NCBI RefSeq assembly: GCF_019316905.1
Contig: NZ_CP079216.1
Span: 434,001 to 498,000, forward strand
Source: Tessaracoccus palaemonis
Lineage (GTDB): Bacteria > Actinomycetota > Actinomycetes > Propionibacteriales > Propionibacteriaceae
Direction of reading: 5' to 3'
DNA: 64,000 bases
This document shows positions 16,970-26,057 of this stretch, piece by piece. The notes under the pieces are model-generated. The model was given only the letters and a program-made list of their open reading frames with translations, was not told the origin of the DNA and did no database searches. Both the position numbers and the translations under genes were made by a program. Positions within the stretch are counted from its first letter, which is position 1. Each line of letters opens with the position of its first letter.

Positions 16970-17784
16970 CCGTCACCACCACACCCGCACTCGAGGCGCG
17001 GGGCGTGACCCTCGGCTACGAGGGCAACGTCGTGTTCCGCGACCTCGACATCGCCATCGAGCCGGGCCGGATCACCGGCCTGCTGGGGCCGAACGGCTGC
17101 GGCAAGTCCACGCTGCTCAAGGCCTTCGGCAGGATCCTGAAGCCCACGGCGGGCACCATCGCCTTCGACGGCGAGGACATCGCGGGCGTCTCCACCCGGG
17201 CCGTCGCCCGCCGCCTCGCGCTGCTGCCGCAGAAGCCGCTCACCCCGGCCGCGACGAGCGTGCGGGACCTGGTGGCCCGCGGCCGGCACCCCCACCAGAG
17301 CCTCTGGCGGCCCTGGACCGCCGAGGACGCCCGCATCGTCGACGAGGCGCTCGAGGCCACCGGCCTGACCGACATCGCGGACCGCGACGCCGGGTCCCTG
17401 TCGGGCGGCCAGCTGCAGCGCGCCTGGATCGCGCTGGTGCTCGCGCAGCAGGCGGGCACCGTCCTGCTCGACGAGCCCACCACGTTCCTCGACCTCGGCC
17501 ACCAGGTGGAGGTGCTCAGCCTCGTCGAACAGGTCAACCGCGACCGCGGCACGACCGTCGTCATGGTGCTCCACGACCTCAGCCTCGCCGCCCGCTACTG
17601 CGACCGGCTCATCCTGCTCGCCGACGGCCGCGTCGCGGCCGACGGCTCCCCGTGGGACGTGCTGACGCCCGAGACGCTGCAGGAGTCGTTCGGGCTGCGC
17701 GCGCTCGTCATCCCGGACCCCGTCAGCGAGACCCCGCTCGTGGTCCCGCTGCTGCACGAGGGACAGGAACTGGGCTCCGCCTGA
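16966..17784 (+). CDS. iron-siderophore ABC transporter ATP-binding protein (FepC/FecE family)
   Basis: 272 residues, ATG 16966. Walker A GPNGCGKST (near residue 43), Q-loop LLPQKPLTP, signature LSGGQLQRAWIA, Walker B TVLLDEPTTFLDL and switch His in VLHDLSLAARYCD are all intact. The TTFLDL sequence after Walker B is typical of FepC-type iron-chelate ATPases. It powers the two upstream permeases from the cytoplasmic face. It ends 43 bases before the receptor gene, which has its own candidate iron box. Confidence 0.95.
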   Translation: MTVTTTPALEARGVTLGYEGNVVFRDLDIAIEPGRITGLLGPNGCGKSTLLKAFGRILKPTAGTIAFDGEDIAGVSTRAVARRLALLPQKPLTPAATSVRDLVARGRHPHQSLWRPWTAEDARIVDEALEATGLTDIADRDAGSLSGGQLQRAWIALVLAQQAGTVLLDEPTTFLDLGHQVEVLSLVEQVNRDRGTTVVMVLHDLSLAARYCDRLILLADGRVAADGSPWDVLTPETLQESFGLRALVIPDPVSETPLVVPLLHEGQELGSA

Positions 17785-17798
17785 CCCGCGTTTCTGCA

Positions 17799-17817
17799 TT
17801 AGGGAAGCCTTTGCTAA
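17799..17817 (+). promoter_or_regulatory. candidate DtxR/IdeR iron box in front of the siderophore-binding lipoprotein gene
   Basis: TTAGGGAAGCCTTTGCTAA matches the DtxR/IdeR consensus at 14 of 19 positions, with both outer half-sites TTAGG and CTAA and the central AGCCT intact. It overlaps a probable -10 TAACTT (17815-17820) placed 7 bases before the ATG. This suggests that the receptor has a separate iron-repressed promoter inside the operon. Confidence 0.65.
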
Positions 17818-17827
17818 CTTATTCCGC

Positions 17828-18853
17828 ATGACTCGCATCTCGAAGGTCGGCCGCCTGGCCGGCATCCTCGCCCTCACCGCGGCGTTCACGCTCGGGGCCT
17901 GCTCCTCGACCGATACCGCCACCGACGACACGTCGGCCGCCGCCAGCTCCTCGGCCTCCGGCCCCTGGACCTACACGGATGACACGGGCAAGACCGTCGA
18001 GCTCGACGCTCAGCCCACGAACATCGCCGCCTTCGCCGACTACGCAGCCGGCCTGCTGAGCTACGGCGTGACGCCGACGGCCATCTTCGGCCGCATGGAC
18101 GTCGCGACGGACGAGCGCTTCTCCGAGTACGACATCTCGAACACCGCCATCGTCGGCAACAGCTACGGCGAGATCGACCTCGAGGCGCTCGCCGCCTCCG
18201 ACCCCGACATCATCGTGACGGGCATCTACCCGACCGACCGCGAGGGCACCCTGGACCTCGAGGGACCCCTCTACGCGTTCGCGGACCGCGAGCAGCAGGA
18301 CCAGTTGGAGAAGATCGCGCCGATCGTCGCGATCGAGATCGGCGGCAGCGGTGCCGACGTCACCCAGAGCTTCAACAAGCTCGCCTCCGCGCTGGGTGCC
18401 TCCGAGGACCGCATCAACGAGGCCAAGACCGAGTACGACGCCGCCGTCACCGCGCTGACGGAGACCGCAGGCGCCAGCGACCTCGAGGTCACCCAGATGT
18501 ACGCCGACGCCAGCGGCATCTACCTGGTCAAGCCCGCCGACGAGCCCGAGACGGCCCACTACACCGAGCTCGGCGTCAACTACACCAACCTCAACCCCGA
18601 CGGCGACTACTACTGGGACATCTACACCTGGGAGAACGCCGCCGACATGATGACCGGCGACGTGCTCCTGCTGAGCGAGGAGGGCATGCAGGCCGACGAG
18701 CTGGCTGAGCAGGCCACCTTCGCCGACCACCCGGCCCTGAAGGCCGGCCAGACCCACGAGTGGGGCGTCGCCGCGTTCGACTACCACTCGCAGGCCGAGC
18801 AGATGACCAAGCTGACCGACATCCTGAAGGAGTCGAAGAAGGTCACCTCCTGA
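17828..18853 (+). CDS. iron-siderophore ABC transporter substrate-binding lipoprotein
   Basis: 341 residues, ATG 17828. Signal peptide with lipobox FTLGACSS, acylated Cys at residue 25, then a low-complexity Thr/Ser/Ala linker. The mature part has two lobes of the class III periplasmic-binding fold (TVELDAQPTNIAAFADYAAG, then AASDPDIIVTGIYPTDREG). It is anchored outside the membrane and hands ferric chelate to the permeases encoded upstream. The ligand cannot be told from sequence. Confidence 0.9.
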   Translation: MTRISKVGRLAGILALTAAFTLGACSSTDTATDDTSAAASSSASGPWTYTDDTGKTVELDAQPTNIAAFADYAAGLLSYGVTPTAIFGRMDVATDERFSEYDISNTAIVGNSYGEIDLEALAASDPDIIVTGIYPTDREGTLDLEGPLYAFADREQQDQLEKIAPIVAIEIGGSGADVTQSFNKLASALGASEDRINEAKTEYDAAVTALTETAGASDLEVTQMYADASGIYLVKPADEPETAHYTELGVNYTNLNPDGDYYWDIYTWENAADMMTGDVLLLSEEGMQADELAEQATFADHPALKAGQTHEWGVAAFDYHSQAEQMTKLTDILKESKKVTS

Positions 18854-18870
18854 CCCTCCGGCCAGCCCTC

Positions 18871-18909
18871 AGGACCCCCGGCGCCCCGGCGTCGGGGGTC
18901 CTCCGTTTC
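18871..18909 (+). terminator. terminator of the iron-uptake operon
   Basis: AGGACCCCCG pairs perfectly with CGGGGGTCCT across a GC-rich loop, followed by CCGTTTCG. It starts 17 bases after the receptor stop. Confidence 0.75.
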
Positions 18910-18946
18910 GTGCCGGGCCGCACCCTCTGCGACGTAGGGTGCCCCC

Positions 18947-19216
18947 ATGTGCCGCAACATCCATCCGCTGAACAACTTCGAGCCCCCCGCCACCAACGAC
19001 GAGGTGCACGCCGCCGCGCTGCAGTACGTGCGCAAGGTCGCGGGGACGACGCGGCCCAGCCGGGCCAACGAGGAGGCCTTCAACCGCGCCGTCGAGGAGA
19101 TCGCCCACATCACGGGGCACCTCATCGAGGCGCTCGTGACCACCGCGCCGCCGAAGAACCGCGAGGAGGAGGCCGCGAAGGCCCGCGCCCGCAGCGCCGC
19201 GCGCTACGCCAGCTGA
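18947..19216 (+). CDS. DUF2277 family protein
   Basis: 89 residues, ATG 18947. It opens with MCRNIHPLNNFEPPAT, the hallmark of DUF2277, and continues as helices (AALQYVRKVAGTTRPSRANE). Function is unknown. TAGGGT (18935-18940) ends 6 bases before the ATG with no Shine-Dalgarno, so the transcript is probably leaderless. It converges on pduQ, with stops only four bases apart. Confidence 0.9.
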   Translation: MCRNIHPLNNFEPPATNDEVHAAALQYVRKVAGTTRPSRANEEAFNRAVEEIAHITGHLIEALVTTAPPKNREEEAAKARARSAARYAS

Positions 19217-19220
19217 GACC

Positions 19221-20330
19221 TCAGAGCAGGTTGCGCAGGATCGCGACCAGGTCCAGGTGCGTCGGCTCGACGGGGTTGGTGGGCGTGCACCCGTCGGCGA
19301 GCGCCTGCTCGGCCATCTCGTCGAGCTTCGCGCGCACCTCAGCTGGGTCGATGCCCTCGTCCGCGAGCCGGGGGTGGATGCCGAGCGCCTTGTTGAGCTT
19401 CTCGATGGCCGTGATGAACGACAGCACCCCGGCCTTGACGTTGGGCCCGGTCGACTTGCCGACGAGGTGCGCCAGCCATGCGTACTTCGTCGCGGCGCGC
19501 TCGCTGCGGGCGGCGTTGAAGGCCATGACGTGCGGCATCAGCATGGCGTTCAGCCGCCCGTGCGCGACGGGGAAGTGGCCGCCCAGCGCGTGCGCGAGGG
19601 AGTGGTTGATGCCGAGGTTCGAGTTGTTGAAGGCCATCGCGGCCAGGGTCGACGCGTTGTGCATCCGCTCGCGGGCCACGAGGTCGGTGCCCTCGTCGTA
19701 GCAGCGCTGCAGGTTCGCGCACAGGAGGTGCACCGACTTCTCGGCGCAGGCATCCGAGAAGTCGCTCGCGGCGGTCGAGACGTAGGCCTCGACGGCGTGC
19801 GTCAGCACGTCCATGCCGGAGTCCGCCGTGACCTTGGGCGGCACACCCACGACGCACTGCGGGTCGAGGATCGCGACGCCGGGCAGCATGTCGCGGGAGA
19901 TCATCGGGAGCTTCGCGTGGGTGGCCTCGTCGGTCACGACGGCGAAGCTCGTCACCTCCGACCCGGAACCGGACGTGGTCGGCACCACCACCAGGCCCAT
20001 GGGGGCGCCGAAGCCGCTGTCCAGGGCGGCCTTGTGCATGGCCTTCGCGGCGTCGATGGACGAGCCACCGCCCAGGGCGATGACCACGACGGGCTCGACG
20101 GCCAGGTAGCAGGCCACGCCCTTCGCGATCAGCGAGACCGTCGGGTTCGGGACGACCTCCTTGAACACCGTCGTGTCCGGCCCGAGGAAGTGCAGCACCT
20201 GCGCGAACAGCCCTGTTGTCGCCAGGAACTCATCAGTCACGAGCAGCACGCGATCGGTGGCGTAGGCCCGGAGCTCCTCCAGCGAGCCGTTCCCGAAGTG
20301 GATCTCGGTGTGCAGCGAGAAGGTGCTCAT
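19221..20330 (-). CDS. pduQ: 1-propanol dehydrogenase of the Pdu microcompartment (iron-containing)
   Basis: 369 residues, ATG 20330 with GGAGGA upstream; the length matches PduQ. It reduces propionaldehyde to 1-propanol and regenerates NAD+ inside the compartment. NAD-binding GGGSSIDAAKAMH near residue 85 and the iron-ligand regions MDVLTHAVEAYVS, HSLAHALGG and VAHGRLNA mark a group III alcohol dehydrogenase. The opening MSTFSLHTEIHFG is PduQ-like. It is the last gene of the minus-strand pdu operon and overlaps pocR (ATGA). It is clearly distinct from FucO at 6283. Confidence 0.93.
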   Translation of the reverse strand: MSTFSLHTEIHFGNGSLEELRAYATDRVLLVTDEFLATTGLFAQVLHFLGPDTTVFKEVVPNPTVSLIAKGVACYLAVEPVVVIALGGGSSIDAAKAMHKAALDSGFGAPMGLVVVPTTSGSGSEVTSFAVVTDEATHAKLPMISRDMLPGVAILDPQCVVGVPPKVTADSGMDVLTHAVEAYVSTAASDFSDACAEKSVHLLCANLQRCYDEGTDLVARERMHNASTLAAMAFNNSNLGINHSLAHALGGHFPVAHGRLNAMLMPHVMAFNAARSERAATKYAWLAHLVGKSTGPNVKAGVLSFITAIEKLNKALGIHPRLADEGIDPAEVRAKLDEMAEQALADGCTPTNPVEPTHLDLVAILRNLL

Positions 20331-21667
20331 GCGGTTCCTCCGGAGAACTGGTTGCGGTACTGACTCGGCGTGATGCCGAAGTGCTTCTTGAAGCAGCGCG
20401 AGAAGTAGTTGACCGGCTGGAAGTCCAGCTCGGTCGCGATCCTCAGCACGGGCTTGGTGGTGTGTGCGAGCAGCAGCTTGGCCCGGTCGAGGCGCTTGGC
20501 CGAGACATAGGAGTTGAAGCTGTGCCCAGTGTGCTGCTTGAACTGGCGCGCGAAGTGCGACTCGGACAGCACCAGGTAGTTCGCGGCGCTCTGCACCGTC
20601 AGGAACGACGTGGGGTCCTTCTCGATCTCGTTGATGAGCGTGTCGACCGTGCGGTCCTTGACCGTCAGTCGCGGCTCGACGAGGTCGTGCAGCTTGATGA
20701 CGAGGCGCTCGCAGTACAGCTGACACTCGTAGCGGTTCATGGGGGAGCGGCGGCTGCCGCGGTTCCGCATGACCTCCACGGTCAGGTCGCGGCCGTACTG
20801 GAGGCCCTCGCTGGTGGCGACGCCGATCAGCATGTCCTCGAAGGGCGTGAGGTCGTCACGCGGGATCTTCTGGCTCCAGCGCGGCAGCAGGTCGTCGAGG
20901 TGCCGGCTGACGATCTCCAGGTTGTCGGCAACCTTGCGATGGTGGAGGTTGCGCGCGACGCGGGCCGAATCCAGCGTCGAGGGCGGCGATTCGATGGGCA
21001 TCAAAGGCAGCGCCTTGCTGCGGCCCTCCAGCAGCGGCGCCAGCACAGTGCGGTCGTGCCCGGCGGCGCTGGGGATGCCCGGCAGGCGTCCGAGGTATGG
21101 GCCGGACGCGATCACCATGGTGGGGTGCGCCCTGCCGAGGGTCTCGTTCGCGAGCGAGATGATCGCGTCGGCCGCCTTGTGCAGCTTCTCCAGGTCCACG
21201 ACCTTGAGCTTGAGCGTCAACTCCTCGATCTCCGGGTCCCCGCGCCATGCCTCCTTCGCGGTCAGCATCTGCTGCAGCTGGTCCTGGCCGCTCTTCAGCA
21301 GCACCTGACCCGCGAGCACCGCGCCCAGGAAGCGGTTGCCCGTCGTGATGGAGACCGAGAAGTCCACGAGCCCCGCGTGGCACTGGTAGACGACGGGTCG
21401 CCCCTCGAGCGAGGACTGGAAACCGCCGTGCGCATCGCAGGTGTAACAGAGGCGCCGAACCGCGGGGTCACGGCGGAGGAACTGGCAGAACTCACTGAAC
21501 TCGGAGGCCCTTGTCACAGGCGATCCCATGGAGTCGACGGTGATCATCGCCAACCCGGTCTCGGCCGCGAACTCGTCCTGGATCTGCTGCAGCCGGTCGA
21601 CGTCGACGAGCTGTCTCAGATCTGTCACCTCATGGGTGGTCAGATCGCCGATGTTGATGGTTGACAC
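20327..21667 (-). CDS. pocR: PocR-type AraC-family transcriptional activator
   Basis: 446 residues, GTG 21667 with AAGGAG six bases upstream. The N-terminal PocR sensory domain (about residues 15-180) includes VDVDRLQQIQDEFAAETGLA and a Cys-rich part RRLCYTCDAHGG and VVYQCHAGLVDF. The C-terminal AraC DNA-binding domain (about 345-440) has two helix-turn-helix motifs (LSESHFARQFKQHTGHSF and LRIATELDFQPVNYFSRCF). PocR senses 1,2-propanediol and activates pdu and cobalamin genes in enterobacteria. Its place in the pdu locus supports the same job here. The reading frame overlaps the end of pduV by 28 bases. Confidence 0.93.
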   Translation of the reverse strand: MSTINIGDLTTHEVTDLRQLVDVDRLQQIQDEFAAETGLAMITVDSMGSPVTRASEFSEFCQFLRRDPAVRRLCYTCDAHGGFQSSLEGRPVVYQCHAGLVDFSVSITTGNRFLGAVLAGQVLLKSGQDQLQQMLTAKEAWRGDPEIEELTLKLKVVDLEKLHKAADAIISLANETLGRAHPTMVIASGPYLGRLPGIPSAAGHDRTVLAPLLEGRSKALPLMPIESPPSTLDSARVARNLHHRKVADNLEIVSRHLDDLLPRWSQKIPRDDLTPFEDMLIGVATSEGLQYGRDLTVEVMRNRGSRRSPMNRYECQLYCERLVIKLHDLVEPRLTVKDRTVDTLINEIEKDPTSFLTVQSAANYLVLSESHFARQFKQHTGHSFNSYVSAKRLDRAKLLLAHTTKPVLRIATELDFQPVNYFSRCFKKHFGITPSQYRNQFSGGTA

Positions 21668-22086
21668 AGAATCTCCTTGAGCTCGTCCATGCCCTCTCCG
21701 GTGAAGGCATCGGCGATGAACACGTCCCGGGCGCCGGCCAGCCGCAGCTGCCCCTCGGCCTCGTGGATCGACTCGGGGGTCCCGAGGCCGCTCTTGGTGA
21801 TCACACCGATGACGGGCCGGTTGAAGGCCGTCGAGAAGCCTGGGGGGAAGCGGGTGCCGCGCTCGTCGGCCGCCTGCACGAGGACGACGGTGTCCACCGA
21901 GTAGCTGGCGGTGATCAGAGCGTGCTTGTAGAAGCGCGATTCGAGGAACTCGCCGGGGGTGTCGACGACGCCGGCCTTGACCTCGATCGCCTGCGTCTTG
22001 GCGTAGTCGAGATCCTCCCCGTGGACTGCCTGGCGCAGGGTGGTCTTGCCGACGCCGACGCTGCCGATCAGCAGTATGTGCCGCAC
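21640..22086 (-). CDS. pduV: EutP/PduV-type small GTPase of the microcompartment
   Basis: 148 residues, GTG 22086. Ras-like GTPase: P-loop GSVGVGKTT, switch II DTPGEFLE, and specificity motif ITKSG. In other systems PduV links microcompartments to cellular filaments through PduU. Here it is directly downstream of pduU and overlaps pocR. It is a single-domain GTPase of normal length (about 150). Confidence 0.92.
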   Translation of the reverse strand: MRHILLIGSVGVGKTTLRQAVHGEDLDYAKTQAIEVKAGVVDTPGEFLESRFYKHALITASYSVDTVVLVQAADERGTRFPPGFSTAFNRPVIGVITKSGLGTPESIHEAEGQLRLAGARDVFIADAFTGEGMDELKEILCQPSTSAI

Positions 22087-22092
22087 CTCTGC

Positions 22093-22446
22093 CTACGTCC
22101 TCGTGATGGGGGCGGGAGTGAAGCCGAGCACGTCGCGCAGGGTGTCGACGACGTCGCGGACGGCCGTCTCGATGTCGGAGAGCTGCCCCACCAGGAGCAG
22201 CGAACCGGAGAAACGGTCGACGTAGGCGAGCTGCACCGCGGATGACTTGGTCGCGATGTCGCCGCCGATGATGGCGGCCTCGCCGGGGGTCAGGGTGAGG
22301 ACCGCCACGGATCCTGCCGTCTTGTCCATCAGCCCGATCTTGGCGAAGAGCTGCTGGTCGGCGTTCGCGATGATGTGTGCGAGGGTCACCTGTTTGCCAG
22401 GGACGAACTCCTGGATGATCCTCGCTTTGTCGCTCATGGGATCCAT
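22093..22446 (-). CDS. pduU: PduU shell protein (circularly permuted BMC domain)
   Basis: 117 residues. ATG 22446 was chosen because GGAGG lies 9 bases upstream and the length then equals known PduU; an alternative start is 22437 (MSDK). Signature IIQEFVPGKQVTLAHIIAN forms the N-terminal beta-barrel strand typical of PduU, then the permuted BMC fold (TPGEAAIIGGDIATKSSAVQ). It forms a hexameric facet tile whose pore is plugged by the small barrel. First gene of the minus-strand pdu operon. Confidence 0.95.
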   Translation of the reverse strand: MDPMSDKARIIQEFVPGKQVTLAHIIANADQQLFAKIGLMDKTAGSVAVLTLTPGEAAIIGGDIATKSSAVQLAYVDRFSGSLLLVGQLSDIETAVRDVVDTLRDVLGFTPAPITRT

Positions 22447-22480
22447 GAGGGCACACCTCCGCGTCGTTGCTTCTGATGCA

Positions 22481-22509
22481 ACTCTAGACAGGGGGCCCAG
22501 GCGTCTCAA
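22481..22509 (-). promoter_or_regulatory. promoter of the pduU-pduV-pocR-pduQ operon
   Basis: On the minus strand a -35 TTGAGA (22509-22504), a 17-bp spacer and a -10 TAGAGT (22486-22481) form a near-consensus housekeeping promoter, about 35-40 bases upstream of the pduU start. A good promoter here implies basal PocR expression. Confidence 0.65.
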
Positions 22510-22548
22510 TGGGGGCCCGGGCTTAGGCCGGATTGTGTAACAACAGTC

Positions 22549-22565
22549 TCAGATCGTGTATCTGA
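22549..22565. promoter_or_regulatory. candidate PocR operator and pduA promoter region
   Basis: A perfect inverted repeat TCAGAT-CGTGT-ATCTGA. A TACCCT element at 22574-22579 could be the -10 of pduA, and its -35 position (22551-22556) would lie inside the inverted repeat. A poor -35 covered by a dyad is what an activator-dependent promoter would look like. Assignment to PocR is inference. Confidence 0.4.
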
Positions 22566-22628
22566 TCCCTGCGTACCCTTGTCGACGAGTGACCCCATCC
22601 CTGGGAAAACGAGACGAAGGAGTCCAAC

Positions 22629-22904
22629 ATGCAGGAAGCACTCGGACTGGTCGAGACCAAAGGATTCGTAGGTGCGGTCGAGGCCGCCGATGCGATGGTC
22701 AAGTCGGCCAATGTCCAGCTGATCGGCAGCGAGAAGATCGGCGCCGGCTTCGTGACCGTCATGGTCCGTGGCGACGTCGGCGCGGTGAAGGCCGCGACCG
22801 ATGCTGGTGCGGCAGCCGCGGCGAAGGTGGGCGAGGTTGTCTCGTGCCACGTCATCCCGCGCCCCCACACCGATGTCGAGAAGCTGCTCCCCGCGGCGAA
22901 GTGA
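22629..22904 (+). CDS. pduA: PduA-type BMC shell hexamer protein
   Basis: 91 residues, ATG 22629 with GAAGGAG upstream. A single canonical BMC domain: [20 protein letters not shown], then [17 protein letters not shown] and [14 protein letters not shown]. It builds the major hexameric tiles, whose central pore admits propanediol. First gene of the plus-strand operon. Near-identical in pattern to pduJ at 29366. Confidence 0.96.
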   Translation: MQEALGLVETKGFVGAVEAADAMVKSANVQLIGSEKIGAGFVTVMVRGDVGAVKAATDAGAAAAAKVGEVVSCHVIPRPHTDVEKLLPAAK

Positions 22905-22912
22905 GCTGAGTC

Positions 22913-23692
22913 ATGTCTGAAGATCTGATCAACAAGGTCATGGCCGAGGTCATGAAGAAGGTCTCCCCCGAGGCCGCACCCGCCCCCGCCGCCGGGACCC
23001 GCCCCGGCGTCACCGAGTTCGTCGGCACCAATGCGCTCGGCGACACGATCGGCCTGGTCATCGCCAACGTCGACCCGCAGCTCCACGAGATGATGGGGCT
23101 GGACAAGAAGTACCGCTCGATCGGCATCCTGGGTGCCCGCACCGGCGCCGGTCCGCACATCTTCGCGGCCGACGAGGCTGTCAAGGCCACCAACACCGAG
23201 ATCCTGACCATCGAGCTGCCCCGCGACACCAAGGGTGGCGCAGGTCACGGCTCCCTGATCGTGTTCGGCGCCGAGGACGTCTCCGACGCCCGCCGCGCCG
23301 TCGAGGTCGCGCTGTCGGAGCTGGACCGCACGTTCGGCGACGTCTACGGCAACGACGCAGGCCACCTGGAGTTCCAGTACACGGCCCGCGCCAGCCACGC
23401 CCTGAACAAGGCGTTCGGCGCCCCGCTCGGCAAGTCGTTCGGCATCACGGTGGGCGCCCCCGCCGCGATCGGCGTCGTGCTCGCGGACACGGCGGTCAAG
23501 GCCTCGACGATCGACGTCGTCGCCTACTCCAGCCCTGCCTCCGGCACGAGCTTCTCCAACGAGGTCATCTCCGCGTTCTCCGGTGACTCCGGCGCCGTGC
23601 GCCAGGCGATCATCGCCGCACGCGAGGTCGGCCGTCAGCTGCTCGGCGCGCTGGGTGACTACCCCGAGTCGACCACCACCCCCTACATCTGA
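22913..23692 (+). CDS. pduB: PduB trimeric shell protein (tandem BMC)
   Basis: 259 residues, ATG 22913. An N-terminal amphipathic helix (EDLINKVMAEVMKKVS) resembles the encapsulation peptides of cargo enzymes and fits the known role of the PduB N-terminus in tethering cargo to the shell. Two fused BMC domains follow (for example TIGLVIANVDPQLHEMMGL and KSFGITVGAPAAIGVVLAD). It forms pseudohexameric trimers. Eight bases after pduA. Confidence 0.95.
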   Translation: MSEDLINKVMAEVMKKVSPEAAPAPAAGTRPGVTEFVGTNALGDTIGLVIANVDPQLHEMMGLDKKYRSIGILGARTGAGPHIFAADEAVKATNTEILTIELPRDTKGGAGHGSLIVFGAEDVSDARRAVEVALSELDRTFGDVYGNDAGHLEFQYTARASHALNKAFGAPLGKSFGITVGAPAAIGVVLADTAVKASTIDVVAYSSPASGTSFSNEVISAFSGDSGAVRQAIIAAREVGRQLLGALGDYPESTTTPYI

Positions 23693-23702
23693 GGTCGTCA
23701 AC

Positions 23703-25364
23703 GTGAAGTCCAAGAGATTTGAGGTGCTCGACGCACGTCCTGTGAACCAGGACGGCTACGTCACCGAATGGCCCGAAGTGGGCCTGATCGCCATGGACGG
23801 CCCCAATGATCCCAAGCCCTCGATCCGCATCGAGGACGGCAAGGTCGTGGAGCTGGACGGCAAGTCCCGTGCCGAGTTCGACATGCTCGACACGTTCATC
23901 GCCGAGTACGGCATCAACCTGGAGCGGGCCGTCGAGGTCAACGCCATGGATTCGGTGCAGCTGGCCCACATGCTGTGCGACATCAACGTGCCGCGCGCCA
24001 CGCTGGTCCCGCTGACCACATCCATGACGCCCGCGAAGGCGGCCGAGGTCGTCTCGCAGATGAGCGTCCTCGAGCTGATGAGCGCCGTCACCAAGATGCG
24101 TGCCCGCAAGACGCCGGCCAACCAGTGCCACGTCACCAACCTGGCCGACAACCCCGTGCAGATCGCGGCGGACGCGGCCGAGGCCGCCATCCGCGGCTTC
24201 GCCGAGGAGGAGACCACGGTCGGCGTCGTGCGCTACGCACCGTTCAACGCGCTGGCCATCCTGGTCGGCGCGCAGGTCGGGCGGCCCGGCATCCTCACCC
24301 AGTGCGCGGTCGAGGAGGCCACGGAGCTGCAGCTCGGCATGCGCGGCCTCACGGCCTACGCCGAGACGGTGTCGGTCTACGGCACCGAGGCTGTCTTCAT
24401 GGACGGCGACGACACCCCGTGGTCGAAGGCGTTCCTCGCCTCCTGCTACGCGTCGCGCGGACTGAAGATGCGCTTCACCTCCGGCACGGGCTCCGAGGTC
24501 CAGATGGGCTTCGCGGAGGGCAAGTCGATGCTCTACCTCGAGTCCCGCTGCCTGTTCGTGACGAAGGCCGCCGGCTCCCAGGGCACGCAGAACGGCTCCG
24601 TGAGCTGCGTCGGTGTCCCCGCCGCCGTGCCGCAGGGCATCCGCGCGATCCTGGCGGAGAACCTGATCGCGATCATGCTCGACCTCGAGTGTGCATCGTC
24701 GAACGACCAGACGTTCACCCACTCGGACCTGCGTCGCGTTGCCCGCACGCTGATGCAGTTCGTGCCCGGCACGGACTTCATCTGCTCCGGCTACTCGGCC
24801 ACCCCGAACTACGACAACATGTTCGCCGGTTCGAACTGGGACGCCGAGGACTACGACGACTGGGTCATCCTGCAGCGCGACCTGCACGTCGACGGGGGCC
24901 TGCTCCCCGCCGGTGAGGAGGAGGTCGTCGACATCCGCCGCAAGGCCGCCCGCGCCATCCAGGCTGCGTTCAAGCAGCTCGGCCTGCCGGACATCACGGA
25001 CGCTGAGGTGGAGGCAGCGACCTACGCCAACGGTTCGAAGGACATGCCCGCACGCAACGTCGTCGAGGACCTGAAGGCCGCCGAGGAGATGATGGCCCGC
25101 GAGGTCACCGGACTCGACGTGGCGAAGGCCCTCGTGAGCGGCGGCTTCGAGGACGTCGGCGAGGCGGTCTTCAACCTCCTGAAGCACCGGGTGGCGGGCG
25201 ACTACCTGCACACCTCGGCGATCTTCACCCGCGAGTTCAAGGTGGACTCCGCCGTCAACAACCTGAACGACTACGCGGGCCCGAAGACCGGCTACCAGAT
25301 CTCGGAAGAGAAGTGGAACCGTCTGAAGACCATCCGCCAGGCGATCAGCCCGGAAAGCATCTGA
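23703..25364 (+). CDS. pduC: B12-dependent propanediol dehydratase, large subunit
   Basis: 553 residues, one less than Salmonella PduC. GTG 23703 was chosen because GAGG precedes it and [18 protein letters not shown] matches the family N-terminus. The catalytic alpha subunit holds the TIM barrel that binds propanediol and adenosylcobalamin. Characteristic stretches include [35 protein letters not shown] and [16 protein letters not shown]. With PduD and PduE it converts 1,2-propanediol to propionaldehyde; glycerol is a possible second substrate. Not a glycyl-radical enzyme. Confidence 0.97.
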   Translation: MKSKRFEVLDARPVNQDGYVTEWPEVGLIAMDGPNDPKPSIRIEDGKVVELDGKSRAEFDMLDTFIAEYGINLERAVEVNAMDSVQLAHMLCDINVPRATLVPLTTSMTPAKAAEVVSQMSVLELMSAVTKMRARKTPANQCHVTNLADNPVQIAADAAEAAIRGFAEEETTVGVVRYAPFNALAILVGAQVGRPGILTQCAVEEATELQLGMRGLTAYAETVSVYGTEAVFMDGDDTPWSKAFLASCYASRGLKMRFTSGTGSEVQMGFAEGKSMLYLESRCLFVTKAAGSQGTQNGSVSCVGVPAAVPQGIRAILAENLIAIMLDLECASSNDQTFTHSDLRRVARTLMQFVPGTDFICSGYSATPNYDNMFAGSNWDAEDYDDWVILQRDLHVDGGLLPAGEEEVVDIRRKAARAIQAAFKQLGLPDITDAEVEAATYANGSKDMPARNVVEDLKAAEEMMAREVTGLDVAKALVSGGFEDVGEAVFNLLKHRVAGDYLHTSAIFTREFKVDSAVNNLNDYAGPKTGYQISEEKWNRLKTIRQAISPESI

Positions 25365-25378
25365 GGGGGATCACAGCC

Positions 25379-26047
25379 ATGGATCAAGCAACTCTGAAGA
25401 CACTGATCGAGCAGGTCATCCGCGAGGTCGTCACCGAGTCGGCGAACCCGACGGCACCCGCGAGCGGCGGCGTCGCCACCATGACGCCGGCGGTCGCAGG
25501 GAACCTGACCATCACCGAGACCGGGGACGCGCAGCGCGGCACCGATCCCAAGGAGGTCGTCATCGCCCTGTCGCCCGCCTTCAGCACGAGCATCCACGAG
25601 ACCATCATCGGCATCCCGCATGCCACGGTCCTCAGGGAGATCTGCGCAGGCATCGAGGAGGAGGGCCTGAAGTACCGCTTCGTCCGCCTCTACAAGACGG
25701 CAGACGTCGGCTTCGTCGCCCACGAGGCGGCCAAGCTGTCCGGCTCGGGCATCGGCATCGGCATCCAGTCGCGCGGCACGACGGTCATCCACCAGAAGGA
25801 TCTGCCGCCGCTGTCGAACGTGGAGCTGTTCAGCCAGTCCCCGCTCATCGACGAGGAGACGTTCCGCGCCATCGGCAAGAACGCCGCCAAGTACGCCAAG
25901 GGCGAGAACCCCGCCCCGGTGCCGATCCGCAACGACCAGATGGCCCGGCCGAAGTACCAGGCCAAGGCTGCGCTGCTGCACAACAAGGAAACGACCCTCT
26001 GCGATCTGAACAAGAAGCCCCAGGCGCTTCAGATCAGCTTCGGCTAG
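25379..26047 (+). CDS. pduD: propanediol dehydratase, medium subunit
   Basis: 222 residues, ATG 25379. Its N-terminal helix ([18 protein letters not shown]) is the encapsulation peptide that carries the dehydratase into the compartment. It is followed by a Pro/Ala linker and the cobalamin-binding Rossmann-like domain ([38 protein letters not shown]). Length fits PduD. Fourteen bases from pduC, ten to pduE. Confidence 0.96.
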   Translation: MDQATLKTLIEQVIREVVTESANPTAPASGGVATMTPAVAGNLTITETGDAQRGTDPKEVVIALSPAFSTSIHETIIGIPHATVLREICAGIEEEGLKYRFVRLYKTADVGFVAHEAAKLSGSGIGIGIQSRGTTVIHQKDLPPLSNVELFSQSPLIDEETFRAIGKNAAKYAKGENPAPVPIRNDQMARPKYQAKAALLHNKETTLCDLNKKPQALQISFG

Positions 26048-26057
26048 GAGAAGCGAC

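Noticed and set aside
19221-20330. pduQ as a second copy of fucO
   Set aside because: Sequence around the iron site and the N-terminus differ clearly from FucO, and the gene lies in the pdu operon with PduQ length.
22447-22628. Cobalamin riboswitch in front of the pdu operon
   Set aside because: No B12-box-like sequence or long structured leader is visible; the spacer is only 182 bases and contains promoters of both directions.
23703-25364. Glycerol dehydratase rather than propanediol dehydratase
   Set aside because: Subunit family alone cannot exclude glycerol, but the PduA-B shell context, PduP/PduL/PduQ and PocR favour propanediol.
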